Of a stretch of DNA of 64,000 bases, positions 1 through 9,217 are shown one piece after another. The notes beneath the pieces were generated by a model, which saw only the letters and a list, made by a program, of their open reading frames with translations, did not search any database and was not told where the DNA came from. Both the position numbers and the translations under genes were made by a program. The stretch is from Desmonostoc muscorum LEGE 12446 (GTDB lineage Bacteria > Cyanobacteriota > Cyanobacteriia > Cyanobacteriales > Nostocaceae), in NCBI RefSeq assembly GCF_015207005.2, contig NZ_JADEXS020000001.1:1054001-1118000 (forward strand), given 5' to 3'. Numbering within the stretch: the stretch's first letter is position 1; every line of letters starts with the position of its first letter.

Positions 1-2
1 CC

Positions 3-1430
3 GACCGACAACAACGGGAAGCGGCAATGGCTAGTCGGGAAGCTTTAGGAGGTTTCCTGTCAGAGCGCTCTTGGATGGAGCGTGTATTGGATCAGACTTA
101 TACAAACCTGAATAAACTCTCAGATTGGGGCTATCCATTTCCTGTGGATGACGAAGGTCGTCCCCATCGGCGATCGCTCCAACAAGCTCATGATTACATG
201 CGTCTGATGCGGAAAAAGATTACCAAGGCGGGCGTGAAAATACTCGACCATAGTCCAGCTTTAGAACTGCTAGTAGACGCAGCAGGGGCAGTTGCTGGGG
301 CGCGGGGGATTTGCCGCCAAACAGGCGATCGCTGGCAAGTCCGGTCTGGAGCAGTAGTAATTGCTACTGGTGGTTGTGCCTTTTTGAGTAAAGCTTTAGG
401 CTGTAACGTCCTCACAGGAGATGGTTATTTGATGGCAGCTGAAGCCGGTGCCGAAATGTCAGGGATGGAATTTTCCAATGCTTACGCCCTATCACCGGCT
501 TTTTCCTCAGTCACCAAAGGAGCTTATTATCGTTGGGCAACCTTTTATTACGAAGATGGCACAGAAATTGAAGGTGCTGGTTCTCAAAAAGGGCGATCGA
601 TTATTGCCCGTACTCTGCTCACTCAACCCGTTTATGCTCGTCTGGACAAAGCAACTCCCGAAATTGAAGCGATGTTGCGGACTATCCAACACAACTTTTT
701 ATTGCCATTTGACCGTATGGGCATTAACCCCTTCACCCAACTTTTCCCTGTGACTCTGCGTTTGGAGGGAACGGTACGTGGTACTGGTGGAATTCGGATA
801 GTTGATTATACCTGTGCTACCACCGTACCTGGACTTTATGCAGCTGGTGATGCTGCAACACGAGAATTAATTTGTGGTGGCTTTACTGGTGGTGGTAGTC
901 ATAACGCCGCTTGGGCAACCTCTTCCGGATATTGGGCAGGTGAAGCAGCAGCAAACTACGCGCTTCAACTAGGAACTAAAGCTAATCAACGTTCCGTGCG
1001 AGGACTTGGGGAAACTGGCGTAGCTGCCGAGAAAGGAAGCAGCAATAGTTTTGTTCCTTCAGAAGTGACTAAAGCAGTTCAAGCTGAAGTTTTTCCCTAC
1101 GATCGCAACTTGTTCCGCACCGAGAAGGGATTGACAGAATCCCTTGGTCGCCTACATCACTTGTGGAAAGAAATCCGCAACACCCAAGCAGTACCAGAAA
1201 ATCAAGCTGTCCAAGCTAGGGAAGCCACTGCAATGCTAGCAACAGCCAGATGGATGTACGCCAGCGCCCTTGAACGCAAAGAAACTCGCGGGATGCACAA
1301 ACATCTAGATTATCCAGAGCAAGACCCGAACCAATACCACCGCCTACTGAGTGGTGGTCTAGATCGAGTCTGGGTCAAGCCCCAAAAACTACAAACTGCC
1401 GTTAAGGAAAAGGAGTTAGTAACACTGTGA
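3..1430 (+). CDS. FAD-dependent fumarate reductase/APS-reductase-like flavoprotein, 5'-truncated by window edge
   Basis: The frame is open to the left edge of the window, and the N-terminal GxGxxG FAD-binding loop expected of this family is absent. The gene therefore starts upstream, and the Met at 27 is internal. Visible family marks are VVIATGG near 350-375, TGDGYLMAAEAGAEM near 412-460, and the C-terminal FAD-capping segment AAGDAATRELICGGFTGGG near 838-895. These are shared by fumarate reductase, succinate dehydrogenase, aspartate oxidase and APS reductase alpha subunits. The stop codon overlaps the GTG of the following ferredoxin (GTGA), so the two are translationally coupled and probably form one oxidoreductase, with the flavin exchanging electrons through the iron-sulfur partner. 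The substrate cannot be read from the sequence. An AprAB-like or fumarate-reductase-like enzyme is an inference. Confidence 0.82.
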   Translation, partial: DRQQREAAMASREALGGFLSERSWMERVLDQTYTNLNKLSDWGYPFPVDDEGRPHRRSLQQAHDYMRLMRKKITKAGVKILDHSPALELLVDAAGAVAGARGICRQTGDRWQVRSGAVVIATGGCAFLSKALGCNVLTGDGYLMAAEAGAEMSGMEFSNAYALSPAFSSVTKGAYYRWATFYYEDGTEIEGAGSQKGRSIIARTLLTQPVYARLDKATPEIEAMLRTIQHNFLLPFDRMGINPFTQLFPVTLRLEGTVRGTGGIRIVDYTCATTVPGLYAAGDAATRELICGGFTGGGSHNAAWATSSGYWAGEAAANYALQLGTKANQRSVRGLGETGVAAEKGSSNSFVPSEVTKAVQAEVFPYDRNLFRTEKGLTESLGRLHHLWKEIRNTQAVPENQAVQAREATAMLATARWMYASALERKETRGMHKHLDYPEQDPNQYHRLLSGGLDRVWVKPQKLQTAVKEKELVTL

Positions 1431-1822
1431 TTGAACTAGTTAGTGAATCTCGCTGTATTAAATGTAATATTTGCGTTTCCGCCTGCCCCACCAACGTTTT
1501 TGACAAAGTGCCAGACGGACCACCAAGAATTGCTCGTCAAAGCGACTGCCAAACCTGCTTTATGTGCGAGTTGTATTGTCCAGCGGATGCCCTCTTCGTT
1601 GCCCCACAGGCGGATGAGTCTGTGCCAGTCGATGAAGAAACTCTCATACAAGCAGGATTTTTGGGTGGATATCGGGAAACCTTGGGCTGGAAACCTGGAG
1701 GCACTCCAGCAGGCCTGAGAGAACAGTCTGCTCAAATGTTTATTGGTCGGAACAATTTCCCTACCGATTCTCAAGGCAGAATTCTCCCCTGGAATAACCA
1801 GGCTAATTCCCAGTCAAATTAA
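1427..1822 (+). CDS. 4Fe-4S dicluster ferredoxin family protein, partner of upstream flavoprotein
   Basis: A 131-residue protein with two classic cluster motifs: C10-x2-C13-x2-C16-x3-C20-P and C41-x2-C44-x2-C47-x3-C51-P. This is a bacterial 2[4Fe-4S] ferredoxin core with a C-terminal extension of about 75 residues that has no cysteines. It starts at a GTG sharing four bases with the stop of the flavoprotein gene, which indicates coupled translation and a shared complex. The layout resembles APS reductase beta subunits and similar small electron-transfer subunits. It probably passes electrons to or from the FAD subunit in the cytoplasm. The family call is firm, the pathway is not known. Confidence 0.87.
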   Translation: MIELVSESRCIKCNICVSACPTNVFDKVPDGPPRIARQSDCQTCFMCELYCPADALFVAPQADESVPVDEETLIQAGFLGGYRETLGWKPGGTPAGLREQSAQMFIGRNNFPTDSQGRILPWNNQANSQSN

Positions 1823-2298
1823 GTAGTAGAACAAAGCAAAAGTTCAGAATAGATCTGCTGTAAGTTTTTTACCTATTTAGGATGGTAGCTTGATTTGAGT
1901 CGTGACATACTAGCTTTTTGGATGATGCTTGCCAAAAAAAAGTAAGTTAAGGGTTTTTTAATTTACATACCCACCGTCAATATAAATCTTGTAGGGTGGG
2001 CATCTTGCCCGCCCTAAATATGTAAATTTAATGCGCGACAGTTTGATTTCTTACTTACTGGATATAGCCAATCCTCAATTGAGAATTCTATCATTTTTAT
2101 TAATTTTCTTAGCATTATAAATATATATAGCAATAATAATTGTTAATTAGGGTGCTGAGAAATAGATAGATAAAAATAGCTAAATTTGAGAGTTATACAT
2201 AGATATTATCGATTATTTTTTATATCTTCTCGAATTTAGTTATTACTAATACTAGACCATTAGACTTATTAACCGCGATACTACTGGAGAATAAACCA
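1823..2298. other. Intergenic region, AT-rich, with a GC hairpin
   Basis: No convincing gene is seen. At about 1992-2014 there is a GC-rich inverted repeat (GGGTGGGC and GCCCGCCC around an ATCTT loop), of a type scattered through this kind of genome. It lies 170 bases past the ferredoxin stop, so it could end transcription but has no clear T-run. The rest (2050-2280) is strongly AT-rich. Confidence 0.5.
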
Positions 2299-2505
2299 AT
2301 GTTTTTTGGACAACTTGAAAGAGAATGTTTATATGGAGAAATTTGGTCAGTTTGGCAAACAACTAAATTACCAGAACATCTACAGTTATTAGTAGATCAA
2401 GAACAAGTAAAATACGATATCTGGGAATTGCAAACCGAAAAACCTGATTCTAAGACGACTCCTGTCAGTCTCGATCGCACCTCTAGTGATTCAAAAAGCA
2501 TTTAA
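2299..2505 (+). CDS. Small hypothetical protein (68 aa)
   Basis: Not recognised. The ORF starts at an ATG with a plausible Shine-Dalgarno (TGGAGAA) about nine bases upstream, after an AT-rich leader, and ends before a 170-base gap to the next gene. The product is small and soluble-looking. Residues 1-50 contain several Trp/Tyr and acidic residues (GEIWSVWQTT), and the Ser/Thr-rich tail looks disordered. There is no signal peptide or membrane segment. The AUG and ribosome site argue that it is real. Its role is unknown. Confidence 0.5.
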   Translation: MFFGQLERECLYGEIWSVWQTTKLPEHLQLLVDQEQVKYDIWELQTEKPDSKTTPVSLDRTSSDSKSI

Positions 2506-2675
2506 CTCCATACCCAGTGCATAATAATAAGGTGTAAAAAGTACACTAGTTTAATCACTGATAGCCCTCAGTGACCCAGCGAAGTAGCGTTTTAACTTTA
2601 GGAGCTGCTTTTTGAGTTCATACTGCAAACCTCTTCCAAATTTCTTTCACCTAGCAAGAGAAGGAATCAATACCG

Positions 2676-3743
2676 ATGCCACACCTGTTTGAACCATTCA
2701 GGATTCGTGAAGTTACTTTTCGCAACCGCATCGCTGTTTCACCGATGTGTCAATATTCGAGTACAAATGGGTATGCTAACGATTGGCATATGATACATCT
2801 AGCTTCTCGTGCAGTTGGCGGTGCAGGTATTGTGCTAACAGAGGCAGCAGCTGTAGAACCACGTGGACGTATTAGCCCCCAAGATTTGGGCATTTGGTCA
2901 GATGCACATATACAAACTTTAGCCAAAACTGTGGCATTGATTCATAACTTTGGAGCTGTTGCAGGTATTCAACTCGCTCATGCAGGCAGAAAAGCCAGCA
3001 CTGCCAAACCGAGTAAGGGAGGAAAAATACTCGATGAATCTCAGGAAGGTTGGCGTCCCTTGGTTTCCAGTAGTGCGATCGCTTTTGGCAAAGATAGTCC
3101 TGTGCCTGAAGCCCTAAGTATTGAAGGAATTCAAGAAGTCATTAACGCCTTTATCCAAGCTGCTAAACGTTCTCTAGAAGCAGGTTTCAAGGTAGTTGAA
3201 ATCCATGCCGCCCACGGTTACCTACTACACCAATTTCTCTCACCTCTTTCTAACCATCGTCAAGATGATTATGGTGGTAGCTTTGAAAACCGTACTCGTT
3301 TGTTAATAGAAGTAGTTAAAGGAATCCGAGAGGTTTGGCCTCAAACATATCCGCTTTGGGTACGCATTTCCGCCACTGACTGGGTAGACAAGGGCTGGGA
3401 CATTGAACAAAGTATCGCTTTAAGTGACAAACTTAAGTCTCTAGGAGTCGATCTCATTGACACTTCATCAGGGGGCATCATACCAGGGATCAACATACCA
3501 GTTAAACCTGGTTATCAAACTCAATTTGCCGAACGCATCCGCCGCGAAGCTAATATCCATACAGGAGCCGTAGGGTTAATTACATCTCCAGAACAAGCTG
3601 ACGAACTGATTCGTACAGAAGTAGCTGACATAGTGCTGTTGGGGCGTGAACTACTCCGCAATCCTTACTGGCCACATCTCGCAGCTAAACAACTCGGACA
3701 CGATAAACTCTGGCCTGTTCAATATGATCGGGCTTGGCTGTGA
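2676..3743 (+). CDS. NADH:flavin oxidoreductase, Old Yellow Enzyme family (YqjM-like)
   Basis: A 355-residue TIM-barrel FMN enzyme. The N-terminus [20 protein letters not shown] is typical of OYE proteins. Cys25 in SPMCQYS is the redox-tuning Cys of the YqjM (thermophilic-like) subclass. HAGRKAST near residues 103-110 and the substrate-binding pair H177/H180 in [17 protein letters not shown] are present, followed by the [10 protein letters not shown] signature. OYEs reduce activated C=C bonds of enals, enones, nitro compounds or quinones with NAD(P)H in the cytosol. The physiological substrate is rarely known. A purine-rich site (AGAGAAGGA) lies about 10 bases before the ATG. It is followed directly by G-rich heptamer repeats, so it is probably monocistronic. 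Confidence 0.93.
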   Translation: MPHLFEPFRIREVTFRNRIAVSPMCQYSSTNGYANDWHMIHLASRAVGGAGIVLTEAAAVEPRGRISPQDLGIWSDAHIQTLAKTVALIHNFGAVAGIQLAHAGRKASTAKPSKGGKILDESQEGWRPLVSSSAIAFGKDSPVPEALSIEGIQEVINAFIQAAKRSLEAGFKVVEIHAAHGYLLHQFLSPLSNHRQDDYGGSFENRTRLLIEVVKGIREVWPQTYPLWVRISATDWVDKGWDIEQSIALSDKLKSLGVDLIDTSSGGIIPGINIPVKPGYQTQFAERIRREANIHTGAVGLITSPEQADELIRTEVADIVLLGRELLRNPYWPHLAAKQLGHDKLWPVQYDRAWL

Positions 3744-3744
3744 T

Positions 3745-3846
3745 GCTGGGGATTGGGGACTGGGGATTGGGGATTGGGGACTGGGGATTGGGGATTGGGG
3801 ACTGGGGACTGGGGACTCGGGATTGGGGATTGGGGATTGGGGATTG
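3745..3846 (+). repeat. G-rich heptamer tandem repeats (GGGGATT/GGGGACT)
   Basis: About 14 units alternate GGGGATT, GGGGACT and GGGGACTC immediately after the OYE stop codon. This is the short tandem repeat type common in Nostoc-like genomes. The repeat is partly translatable, but the resulting W-G-L-G-I-G-D peptide is not a protein. The complementary C-rich form occurs at 4031-4060. Confidence 0.9.
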
Positions 3847-3857
3847 TTAGATGGTTT

Positions 3858-3889
3858 AATATCATGTCCGGCTAATCACTTATCATTAC
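3858..3889 (-). repeat. Dispersed repeat with CCGGACATGATAT core, copy 1
   Basis: Read on the minus strand it gives TAATGATAAGTGATTAGCCG followed by GACATGATAT. The same string recurs at 4120-4153 and 16175-16210 on the plus strand, with the ATAAGT and CCGGACATGATAT parts conserved and the few bases between them varying. Confidence 0.6.
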
Positions 3890-4119
3890 AGCAGTTTTCA
3901 TGTATTTGAAGCACATGTGTCGTAAGGGCACAGCAATGCTGTGCCCCTACCATGTGGTCTATTTATAGCAACAGCCAGGGTGGTTAGGACATTAACAGAT
4001 GATACAACTTAGATACCAAAAGACTTTTCACCCAGTCCCCAGTCCCCAATCCCCAGTCCCTTGCTATACCTGAAAATAGCTGTAAAATTTCCCTGCGTCC
4101 CCGCGTCTTTCCGTCATGC

Positions 4120-4153
4120 TAAATAATAAGTCCTTTACCGGACATGATATGAC
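4120..4153 (+). repeat. Dispersed repeat with CCGGACATGATAT core, copy 2
   Basis: It contains AATAAGTCCTTTACCGGACA followed by TGATATGAC. It matches copies at 3858-3889 (reverse) and 16175-16210. It is not visibly palindromic and is not inside a gene. Confidence 0.6.
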
Positions 4154-4311
4154 AGGTTGCCAAGCAGAAATGCGATCGCCTGAAATGTCGAAAATCCCTT
4201 CTAGCCCTTGAGGCGATCGCAACTGCCGACTCAAACAAAATTATTCGATACTCTAAATTAGCAACCTCAAATTAATGATGGTAGATGACTAAGGTTGCAA
4301 TTCAAAAAGGA

Positions 4312-4770
4312 TTACTCTTCTTCCTCTTCTTCCTCTCCAAATACTCCGTCAATAAGTTCTTGCGCTCGTTCGTCTGAAATTTTTAAGGCTTCCTGAAGTT
4401 CAGAGATATAATCTTGTTCAACTTCAGGTACTTCTTCGTCAATTCCCACTACTAAAATAGCGGTGATATATGCAGCTTCCCGATAAGCTCTATTTGGTAA
4501 GGATTCGATCGCTTGGGCAACTAAATCTTCTGGTTCTTCTTCTTCAATCAAGCTGACGACTTTCTCGCTCAATTCTTCAAAGTCGTCATCAGAGTAATCT
4601 TCAAATAACCCAACTTGACCAAGAAATTCACTCAAGGCATATTCTTCTGTCGAAGAAATACCTTCACCATCAGCAGCTGCGGAAAAAAGTCCCAGAATTG
4701 CGATCGCAACTTCTGGTTCTATAGCAACTGAACTAGCACTACGGCCTTTGGGCAACTTGCGTTGAGGCAT
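4312..4770 (-). CDS. TerB-like (tellurite-resistance TerB family) acidic protein
   Basis: A 152-residue, mostly helical and very acidic protein. A short basic N-terminus (PQRKLPKGRS) is followed by a TerB-like helical bundle. In the region PEVAIAILGLFSAAADGEGI, the ADGE motif is the usual TerB metal-binding-like loop, and a second acidic segment lies near residues 110-125 (VGIDEEVPEVE). The chain ends in a run of seven glutamates encoded by GAA/GAG repeats. TerB-like domains are small cytoplasmic, often metal-binding modules. In cyanobacteria this stand-alone form is common and uncharacterised. The start has an AAAGGA site five bases upstream. Link to tellurite resistance is by family name only. 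Confidence 0.72.
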   Translation of the reverse strand: MPQRKLPKGRSASSVAIEPEVAIAILGLFSAAADGEGISSTEEYALSEFLGQVGLFEDYSDDDFEELSEKVVSLIEEEEPEDLVAQAIESLPNRAYREAAYITAILVVGIDEEVPEVEQDYISELQEALKISDERAQELIDGVFGEEEEEEE

Positions 4771-4905
4771 AATTATCCTTTAAAAGTTACGTGATATTTG
4801 AGGAAGTAATACCTTACGGTTTATACATCCTCGTAGATTTAGGATTCCCAAAAGAATCAGTAAAACTACAAATGCTATGGGTTTTGATATGAATATTTGT
4901 TTCAT

Positions 4906-4939
4906 AAAAAATACGCAAAGGAAACATTCCTCTGCGTAT
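4906..4939 (-). terminator. Rho-independent terminator for ilvB transcript
   Basis: Read on the minus strand, 13-base arms (ATACGCAGAGGAA and TTCCTTTGCGTAT, one mismatch) around a three-base loop are followed by a run of T. It lies 130 bases past the stop of the acetolactate synthase gene and in the right orientation for it. Confidence 0.75.
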
Positions 4940-4953
4940 AAAAGAAGGCTAAA

Positions 4954-5067
4954 TTTGGGGATTGGGGACTGGGTAGTAGGTATTCGGGATTCAGGATTGG
5001 GTGTTGGGGTTTAATCATCCCTTTACCCCCCAGTCCCCAATACCCAGTCACCAGTCCCCAGTCCCTT
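4954..5067. repeat. Heptamer tandem repeats, inverted G-rich and C-rich blocks
   Basis: A G-rich block (GGGGATTGGGGACTGGG) is followed by a C-rich block (CCCCAGTCCCCAATACCCAG) reaching to the ilvB stop codon. The opposed orientation could form a long imperfect hairpin in the 3' untranslated region of ilvB. Confidence 0.8.
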
Positions 5068-6978
5068 TCACAACTTCGTCCCACACTCAGCACAGAAGTT
5101 ATGAGTTGGAGCATTTTTCGCATTGCAGTGGCCACAATAAACTGGCTCTGTTGCGGCTTTGGGCTGTTGCTTGGGTAAGCCGACCATTTGAGCGTTGCTC
5201 TTGCCAGGGGCTACCATTGGATAGCAATTTTCATCTCTGGTAACGTGGACATTCACGATTACTGGGCCTTTGTGCGCCAGCATTTCGGCGATCGCATCTT
5301 TTAATTGACTGCGATCGCTAATTACCATGCCCTTAATCCCGTAGGCTTTTGCCAATAACTCAATGTCTGGCATCCCTACTTCCATGTTTGAGCATGAGTA
5401 ACGTTCGCCATAGAAGGCTTGCTGCCACTGGCGTACCATTCCCTGCCAACCATTATTAATAATTAGAGTCTTGACATTAATGCCATATTGTGCTAGCGTT
5501 CCCAGTTCCTGTAAACACATCTGGAAACTAGCATCACCGCTAATACAGATTACTTCTTCATCGGGAAACGCGACTTTAGCACCCATAGCCGCAGGTACGC
5601 CAAAACCCATCGTTCCTAAACCTGCGCTAGAAATCCAGCGTCTGGGGCCGTTCTTCAAAAATTGCGCTGCCCACATTTGATGTTGTCCGACATCTGTTGT
5701 GTAGAAAGCGTTGGGTGCTTGGCGACTAACTTCGACGATCGCTTCTTGGGGTGAAATGCTGTCGGGATGGTGGGGTACTACTAGGGGATACTCTTCCCGC
5801 CAACGGTTAACTTTAGTTAACCACTCTTGATTTTGATTTGGTGTAGCCTTGACGCCTGCTTCCTTGCAGCGACGCAACAAGTCAATTAACACGTTTCGCA
5901 CATCGCCGACGATGGGCACTTCCGGAATGCGGTTTTTGCCGACTTCTGCGGGATCGATGTCGATGTGAATTACTTTGGCGCGGGAAGCGAATTCGTCTAA
6001 TTTGCCTGTGACGCGATCGTCAAATCTTGCACCGACGCAAATTAGTAAGTCACAATCACTCACGGCAAAGTTAGCGTAAGCGGTGCCGTGCATTCCCAAC
6101 ATTCCCAAAGCTAGGGGATGATGTTCGTCAAAGGCACCGATCCCCATTAAGGTTGTGGTGACAGGGATGTTAAATAATTCAGCTAATTGTTTGACTTCAT
6201 CATGGGCACCAGCGGCGATCGCACCACCACCTACATACAGTAGCGGACGGCGACTTTCAGTAATCAACTGAATTGCTGCCTGAATTTGTCGTGGGTTTCC
6301 CTTCACCGTGGGACGATAACCGCGTAACTTTACTGAACCTGGTTTCACAGGCACATAGTCAAATTCTTCTAAAGCTACATCCTTGGGGACATCAATTAAA
6401 ACTGGCCCTGGACGCCCCGTGCTGGCGATGTGAAAAGCTTCAGCGACAATTCGCGCCATATCTTTGGGATCGCGCACTACATAGGAGTGCTTCACAATTG
6501 GTAGCGTAATCCCGTAAATATCAGTTTCTTGAAACGCATCTGTACCAATGGACGGACGTGCAACCTGTCCCGTGACTACAATCATCGGGATCGAATCCAT
6601 GTAGGCTGTGGCGATGCCTGTTACCAAGTTAGTTGCTCCTGGGCCAGAAGTACCAAAACATACTCCTACCTTGCCTGTGGCACGTGCGTAACCGTCAGCA
6701 GCGTGGGCTGCGCCTTGTTCGTGTCTCACTAGAATGTGCTTAATTGCACCAGTTGCTTCCACCTTGTACAGGTCGTCGTAAATTGGCAGAATCGCCCCAC
6801 CAGGATAACCAAAAATATACTCAACGCCGTGGCGATGAAGGCTGTCAAGCAGAGCAAAACCGCCAGATGCACGTTTGGGCACGACTGGTGGGTTATTACG
6901 GGACTGTTTGTGATTCTCGGTTTGTGGGATACTGATTTGGGAAGGTAATTCTCCCACGGAGACACTTTGTGAACGCAC
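5068..6978 (-). CDS. ilvB: Acetolactate synthase large subunit, biosynthetic type, with C-terminal zinc ribbon
   Basis: ThDP/FAD enzyme of branched-chain amino-acid synthesis, condensing two pyruvates to 2-acetolactate or pyruvate plus 2-ketobutyrate. The order is a 40-residue disordered N-terminus, the PYR domain with catalytic Glu in [13 protein letters not shown] (Glu87 in this numbering), the central FAD domain ([17 protein letters not shown]), then the ThDP domain ([13 protein letters not shown] ending in INN). The body is a normal length for the family. After it comes a tail, YCGHCNA to CAECG, with four Cys in CxxC pairs, which is a zinc-ribbon-like extension. A TTG at 6984 is also possible, but GAGG would then abut it. 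GTG at 6978 has a seven-base spacing and is preferred. The MFS gene lies 126 bases upstream on the same strand. The small regulatory subunit is not in the window. Confidence 0.95.
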   Translation of the reverse strand: MRSQSVSVGELPSQISIPQTENHKQSRNNPPVVPKRASGGFALLDSLHRHGVEYIFGYPGGAILPIYDDLYKVEATGAIKHILVRHEQGAAHAADGYARATGKVGVCFGTSGPGATNLVTGIATAYMDSIPMIVVTGQVARPSIGTDAFQETDIYGITLPIVKHSYVVRDPKDMARIVAEAFHIASTGRPGPVLIDVPKDVALEEFDYVPVKPGSVKLRGYRPTVKGNPRQIQAAIQLITESRRPLLYVGGGAIAAGAHDEVKQLAELFNIPVTTTLMGIGAFDEHHPLALGMLGMHGTAYANFAVSDCDLLICVGARFDDRVTGKLDEFASRAKVIHIDIDPAEVGKNRIPEVPIVGDVRNVLIDLLRRCKEAGVKATPNQNQEWLTKVNRWREEYPLVVPHHPDSISPQEAIVEVSRQAPNAFYTTDVGQHQMWAAQFLKNGPRRWISSAGLGTMGFGVPAAMGAKVAFPDEEVICISGDASFQMCLQELGTLAQYGINVKTLIINNGWQGMVRQWQQAFYGERYSCSNMEVGMPDIELLAKAYGIKGMVISDRSQLKDAIAEMLAHKGPVIVNVHVTRDENCYPMVAPGKSNAQMVGLPKQQPKAATEPVYCGHCNAKNAPTHNFCAECGTKL

Positions 6979-7110
6979 GGTCAAACCTCAGACTATAGCT
7001 AAAGTTAATGCTGACTTCTGTAGTTAAGATTTCATTTTAATAGAAAAGTTCAATTAAATCCTGATTAATTTATAGATTCCAAATAAAGCCAGATTATTAG
7101 CCTACATTAG

Positions 7111-8373
7111 TTAAATTACGTCTTGCAAGACTCTGCGGGTATTTTGCCAAGCCCAAACACCGACAAGTACGACAACAATACTCATAACTACAAGCACAGT
7201 TCTCAATCCCAAAGCATCAGTTAATGGCCCAGTAATCGCCAAGGGTGCAGATAAGGCGATGTTGACAGCATGATTTTGAAAGCCAAATACTTTACCATGC
7301 ATTGTTGGTGGTGTTTGCTGTTGGATTAAAGTTTGCATAGGCACACCAATAAAGGCAGCACCAATGCCCAAAATTGCACACAGTCCCAGCGCCAGCAATA
7401 AGTTGTGCGTAAAAGTGAACACTCCTAAAACTAGAGCTATCATCAAAAATCCAATTAAAGGTAAGGGCTTGTGGTGCAATTTATCACCCCAGTGACCTAA
7501 AAGCGCCGCACCAAATACCATACCCACCCCAGCTGCTGCTAAGAAAAAGCCAAACTGTTTTTCTTGGAGACCAAACTCGTCGGCTAATCGAATCGTCAGC
7601 ACCGTTAAGGCTGCAAACACACAATATAATGTTGTTAGTTGCAGCATAGCGTTCAAGACCAAACGGTTTTTCTTGAGATAGCGTAGACTCGTGGTGAATT
7701 CAGCCCAAGGGTGATTTTCGCCTTGATGTTCCCTTAGTGGTTTGTGTTCTTTAAACTTAATCGGCTGCATAATTCCAGCGGATAATATGTACAGTCCTCC
7801 AACCACAAGCTCTTGACCGTATTCTTCTCCCATCCAGCTTTTCGCCAAACTCAAAATCGGCTCTCCTATGGCAAAGCCAACAATTAAAGCTCCCATCATC
7901 GTGCTGCTGAACAGTGCATTGGCTGCCAACAAATTCTCTCGCTTCACTAACAAGGGAATGGCTGCTTGCTCAGCTGGGGCAAAAAACTGGGTGACAGTGG
8001 AAATAGCAAAAGTTAGGATTAACAGAATCAAAAACTCCCGTGGCAATAACGGAAGACACAGCGTTAATATTCCCCGCACAACATCTGAGCCAACCATAAT
8101 CAGCTTTTTTGGCAACCGATCAACAAAGATACCACCAGCAGAACCAAACAAAATCGCTGGGATGGTAAACGACAGCATCAAAGTTGAATACATCGAGTTT
8201 CGTGCTAACCCAGGAAGCGGTGAGTAGTTCTCCAAGAGAGCAATCATCAAAACAAAAAAGACTTTATCTGCTAACTGGGACACTAGTTGCCCAATCCACA
8301 GGAGCATAAAACCACGGTTTTTTAGCAGTGCGCCAAACCCGTTATTCACAGCGGCAGGTTCTGTTGGAAACAT
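7111..8373 (-). CDS. MFS transporter, drug/metabolite exporter type
   Basis: A 420-residue integral membrane protein with about 12 predicted helices. The start LLKNRGFMLLWIGQLVSQLADKVF is typical of MFS_3-type (enterobactin exporter/macrolide-efflux-like) proteins. The loop 2-3 motif is represented by GGIFVDRLPKKL, and the second half repeats the pattern with LGHWGDKLHHKPL. It should export a small molecule using the proton gradient. The substrate is unknown. It lies upstream of ilvB on the same strand, with 126 bases between. An AT-rich gap makes co-transcription possible but unproven. The C-terminal KVFGFQNHAVNIALSAPLAITGP segment is well conserved in the family. Confidence 0.9.
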   Translation of the reverse strand: MFPTEPAAVNNGFGALLKNRGFMLLWIGQLVSQLADKVFFVLMIALLENYSPLPGLARNSMYSTLMLSFTIPAILFGSAGGIFVDRLPKKLIMVGSDVVRGILTLCLPLLPREFLILLILTFAISTVTQFFAPAEQAAIPLLVKRENLLAANALFSSTMMGALIVGFAIGEPILSLAKSWMGEEYGQELVVGGLYILSAGIMQPIKFKEHKPLREHQGENHPWAEFTTSLRYLKKNRLVLNAMLQLTTLYCVFAALTVLTIRLADEFGLQEKQFGFFLAAAGVGMVFGAALLGHWGDKLHHKPLPLIGFLMIALVLGVFTFTHNLLLALGLCAILGIGAAFIGVPMQTLIQQQTPPTMHGKVFGFQNHAVNIALSAPLAITGPLTDALGLRTVLVVMSIVVVLVGVWAWQNTRRVLQDVI

Positions 8374-8395
8374 CAGTTACTTTGGGTAGATGGGC

Positions 8396-8514
8396 ATAGG
8401 GAGTGGGGAGTGGGGAGATGGGGAGATGGGGAGATGAGGGGACAAGGAGAATAATTCTTAACTCTTAACTCTTAACTCCTAACTCCTAACTCCTCATTCC
8501 TAACTCCTATTTAC
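8396..8514. repeat. Short tandem repeats (GGGGAGT/GGGGAGAT and AACTCTT/AACTCCT)
   Basis: Two adjoining blocks: G-rich units at 8396-8445, then TTAACTC and CTAACTC units at 8457-8514. They fill the gap between the MFS start codon and the end of the hydrolase gene. Confidence 0.85.
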
Positions 8515-8531
8515 TTACTCCATTGTCCGGA

Positions 8532-9125
8532 TTAATTTGCTTCATAGCGTTTTAACAGCATACGCAAAAATTCAGCTGCACTTAGATGGCCTTTGGGGGG
8601 AAAAATTCCAATGGATGAATCTACCCACCAACCTTGTACAGTTTCGGGCGATCGCCAAATTGACATATGATCGACTGCTGGTTCTGCATAGAAGTTATTT
8701 TGCCCACTACCAAGCAAACTAGAACTCCAATGGGTGAAATAATCATGACTCATCCGATGAATTGGGAAATTACCTTGTAGTGGCACCCCCCATCCATCTA
8801 TAGCAATAAACGCTTTGACACGACCACCCAAAAGTTGCCACAAAATAGCTGCACCCATTGCCCCGACTACGCCAGCGCTAAAACTAATGAATATTAGTGG
8901 GGATTCAAAAGAGTTGTTTAGGGGATACCTGCGGTGAGCTAGGCTAACGCGCAAAAACTCCAAAATGTGCAAAGCTGATAAACTCGAAAAATCTTTACCC
9001 GGAAAAACCAGTATCTTACCTTGATTTTGGTCTATCGAGCCACCAGAAGTATCTAAGCATCCCGATATAAAGGATTCTGTGAAGGCTGCATCGTGGATTC
9101 CAGGGCAAATAATTATTGTGGACAT
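8532..9125 (-). CDS. Alpha/beta-fold hydrolase-like protein
   Basis: About 197 residues. The chain begins with a hydrophobic strand TIIICPG and shows a nucleophile-elbow-like segment FISFSAGVVGAMGA (S-F-S-A-G, an SxSxG variant). A downstream strand (VKAFIAIDGWGVP) and a late histidine (KGHLSAAEFL) would fit the rest of a catalytic triad. It looks like the compact, uncharacterised alpha/beta hydrolases of cyanobacteria; the substrate is unknown. A longer reading from 9167 is possible, but its first 14 codons (MSNAQCPMPNVQCP) are a translation of a heptamer tandem repeat. The Met at 9125, right after the repeat, is therefore the better start. Confidence 0.65.
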   Translation of the reverse strand: MSTIIICPGIHDAAFTESFISGCLDTSGGSIDQNQGKILVFPGKDFSSLSALHILEFLRVSLAHRRYPLNNSFESPLIFISFSAGVVGAMGAAILWQLLGGRVKAFIAIDGWGVPLQGNFPIHRMSHDYFTHWSSSLLGSGQNNFYAEPAVDHMSIWRSPETVQGWWVDSSIGIFPPKGHLSAAEFLRMLLKRYEAN

Positions 9126-9174
9126 TGGGCATTGGACATTGGGCATTGGACATTGGGCATTGGACATGAGGCAT
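9124..9174 (-). repeat. Heptamer tandem repeat (CAATGTC/CAATGCC)
   Basis: Six to seven units of ATTGGGC/ATTGGAC run directly into the start of the hydrolase gene. The unit contains ATG in the minus-strand frame, which creates several artificial start codons. Confidence 0.85.
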
Positions 9175-9217
9175 TGTAAGACAAATCTTTGCGCCTAGTT
9201 ATCGATGTATATCGTGA

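Larger units (their letters stand above)
3747..4311. other. Intergenic region rich in repeats
   Basis: Between the OYE gene and the TerB-like gene the sequence holds G-rich heptamers (3745-3846) and one copy of a dispersed repeat containing CCGGACATGATAT in reverse orientation (3858-3889). A hairpin follows at 3922-3950, with GGGCACAG and CTGTGCCC arms. There are also C-rich heptamers (4031-4060) and a second, forward copy of the CCGGACATGATAT repeat (4120-4153). No gene is seen. Confidence 0.7.

Noticed and set aside
3745..3846. CRISPR array
   Set aside because: The heptamer repeats have no spacers; no repeat-spacer pattern is seen anywhere in the window.
3646..3909. 87-residue ORF across the end of the OYE gene and the G-rich repeats
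   Set aside because: It overlaps the true gene in another frame and then reads the tandem repeat.
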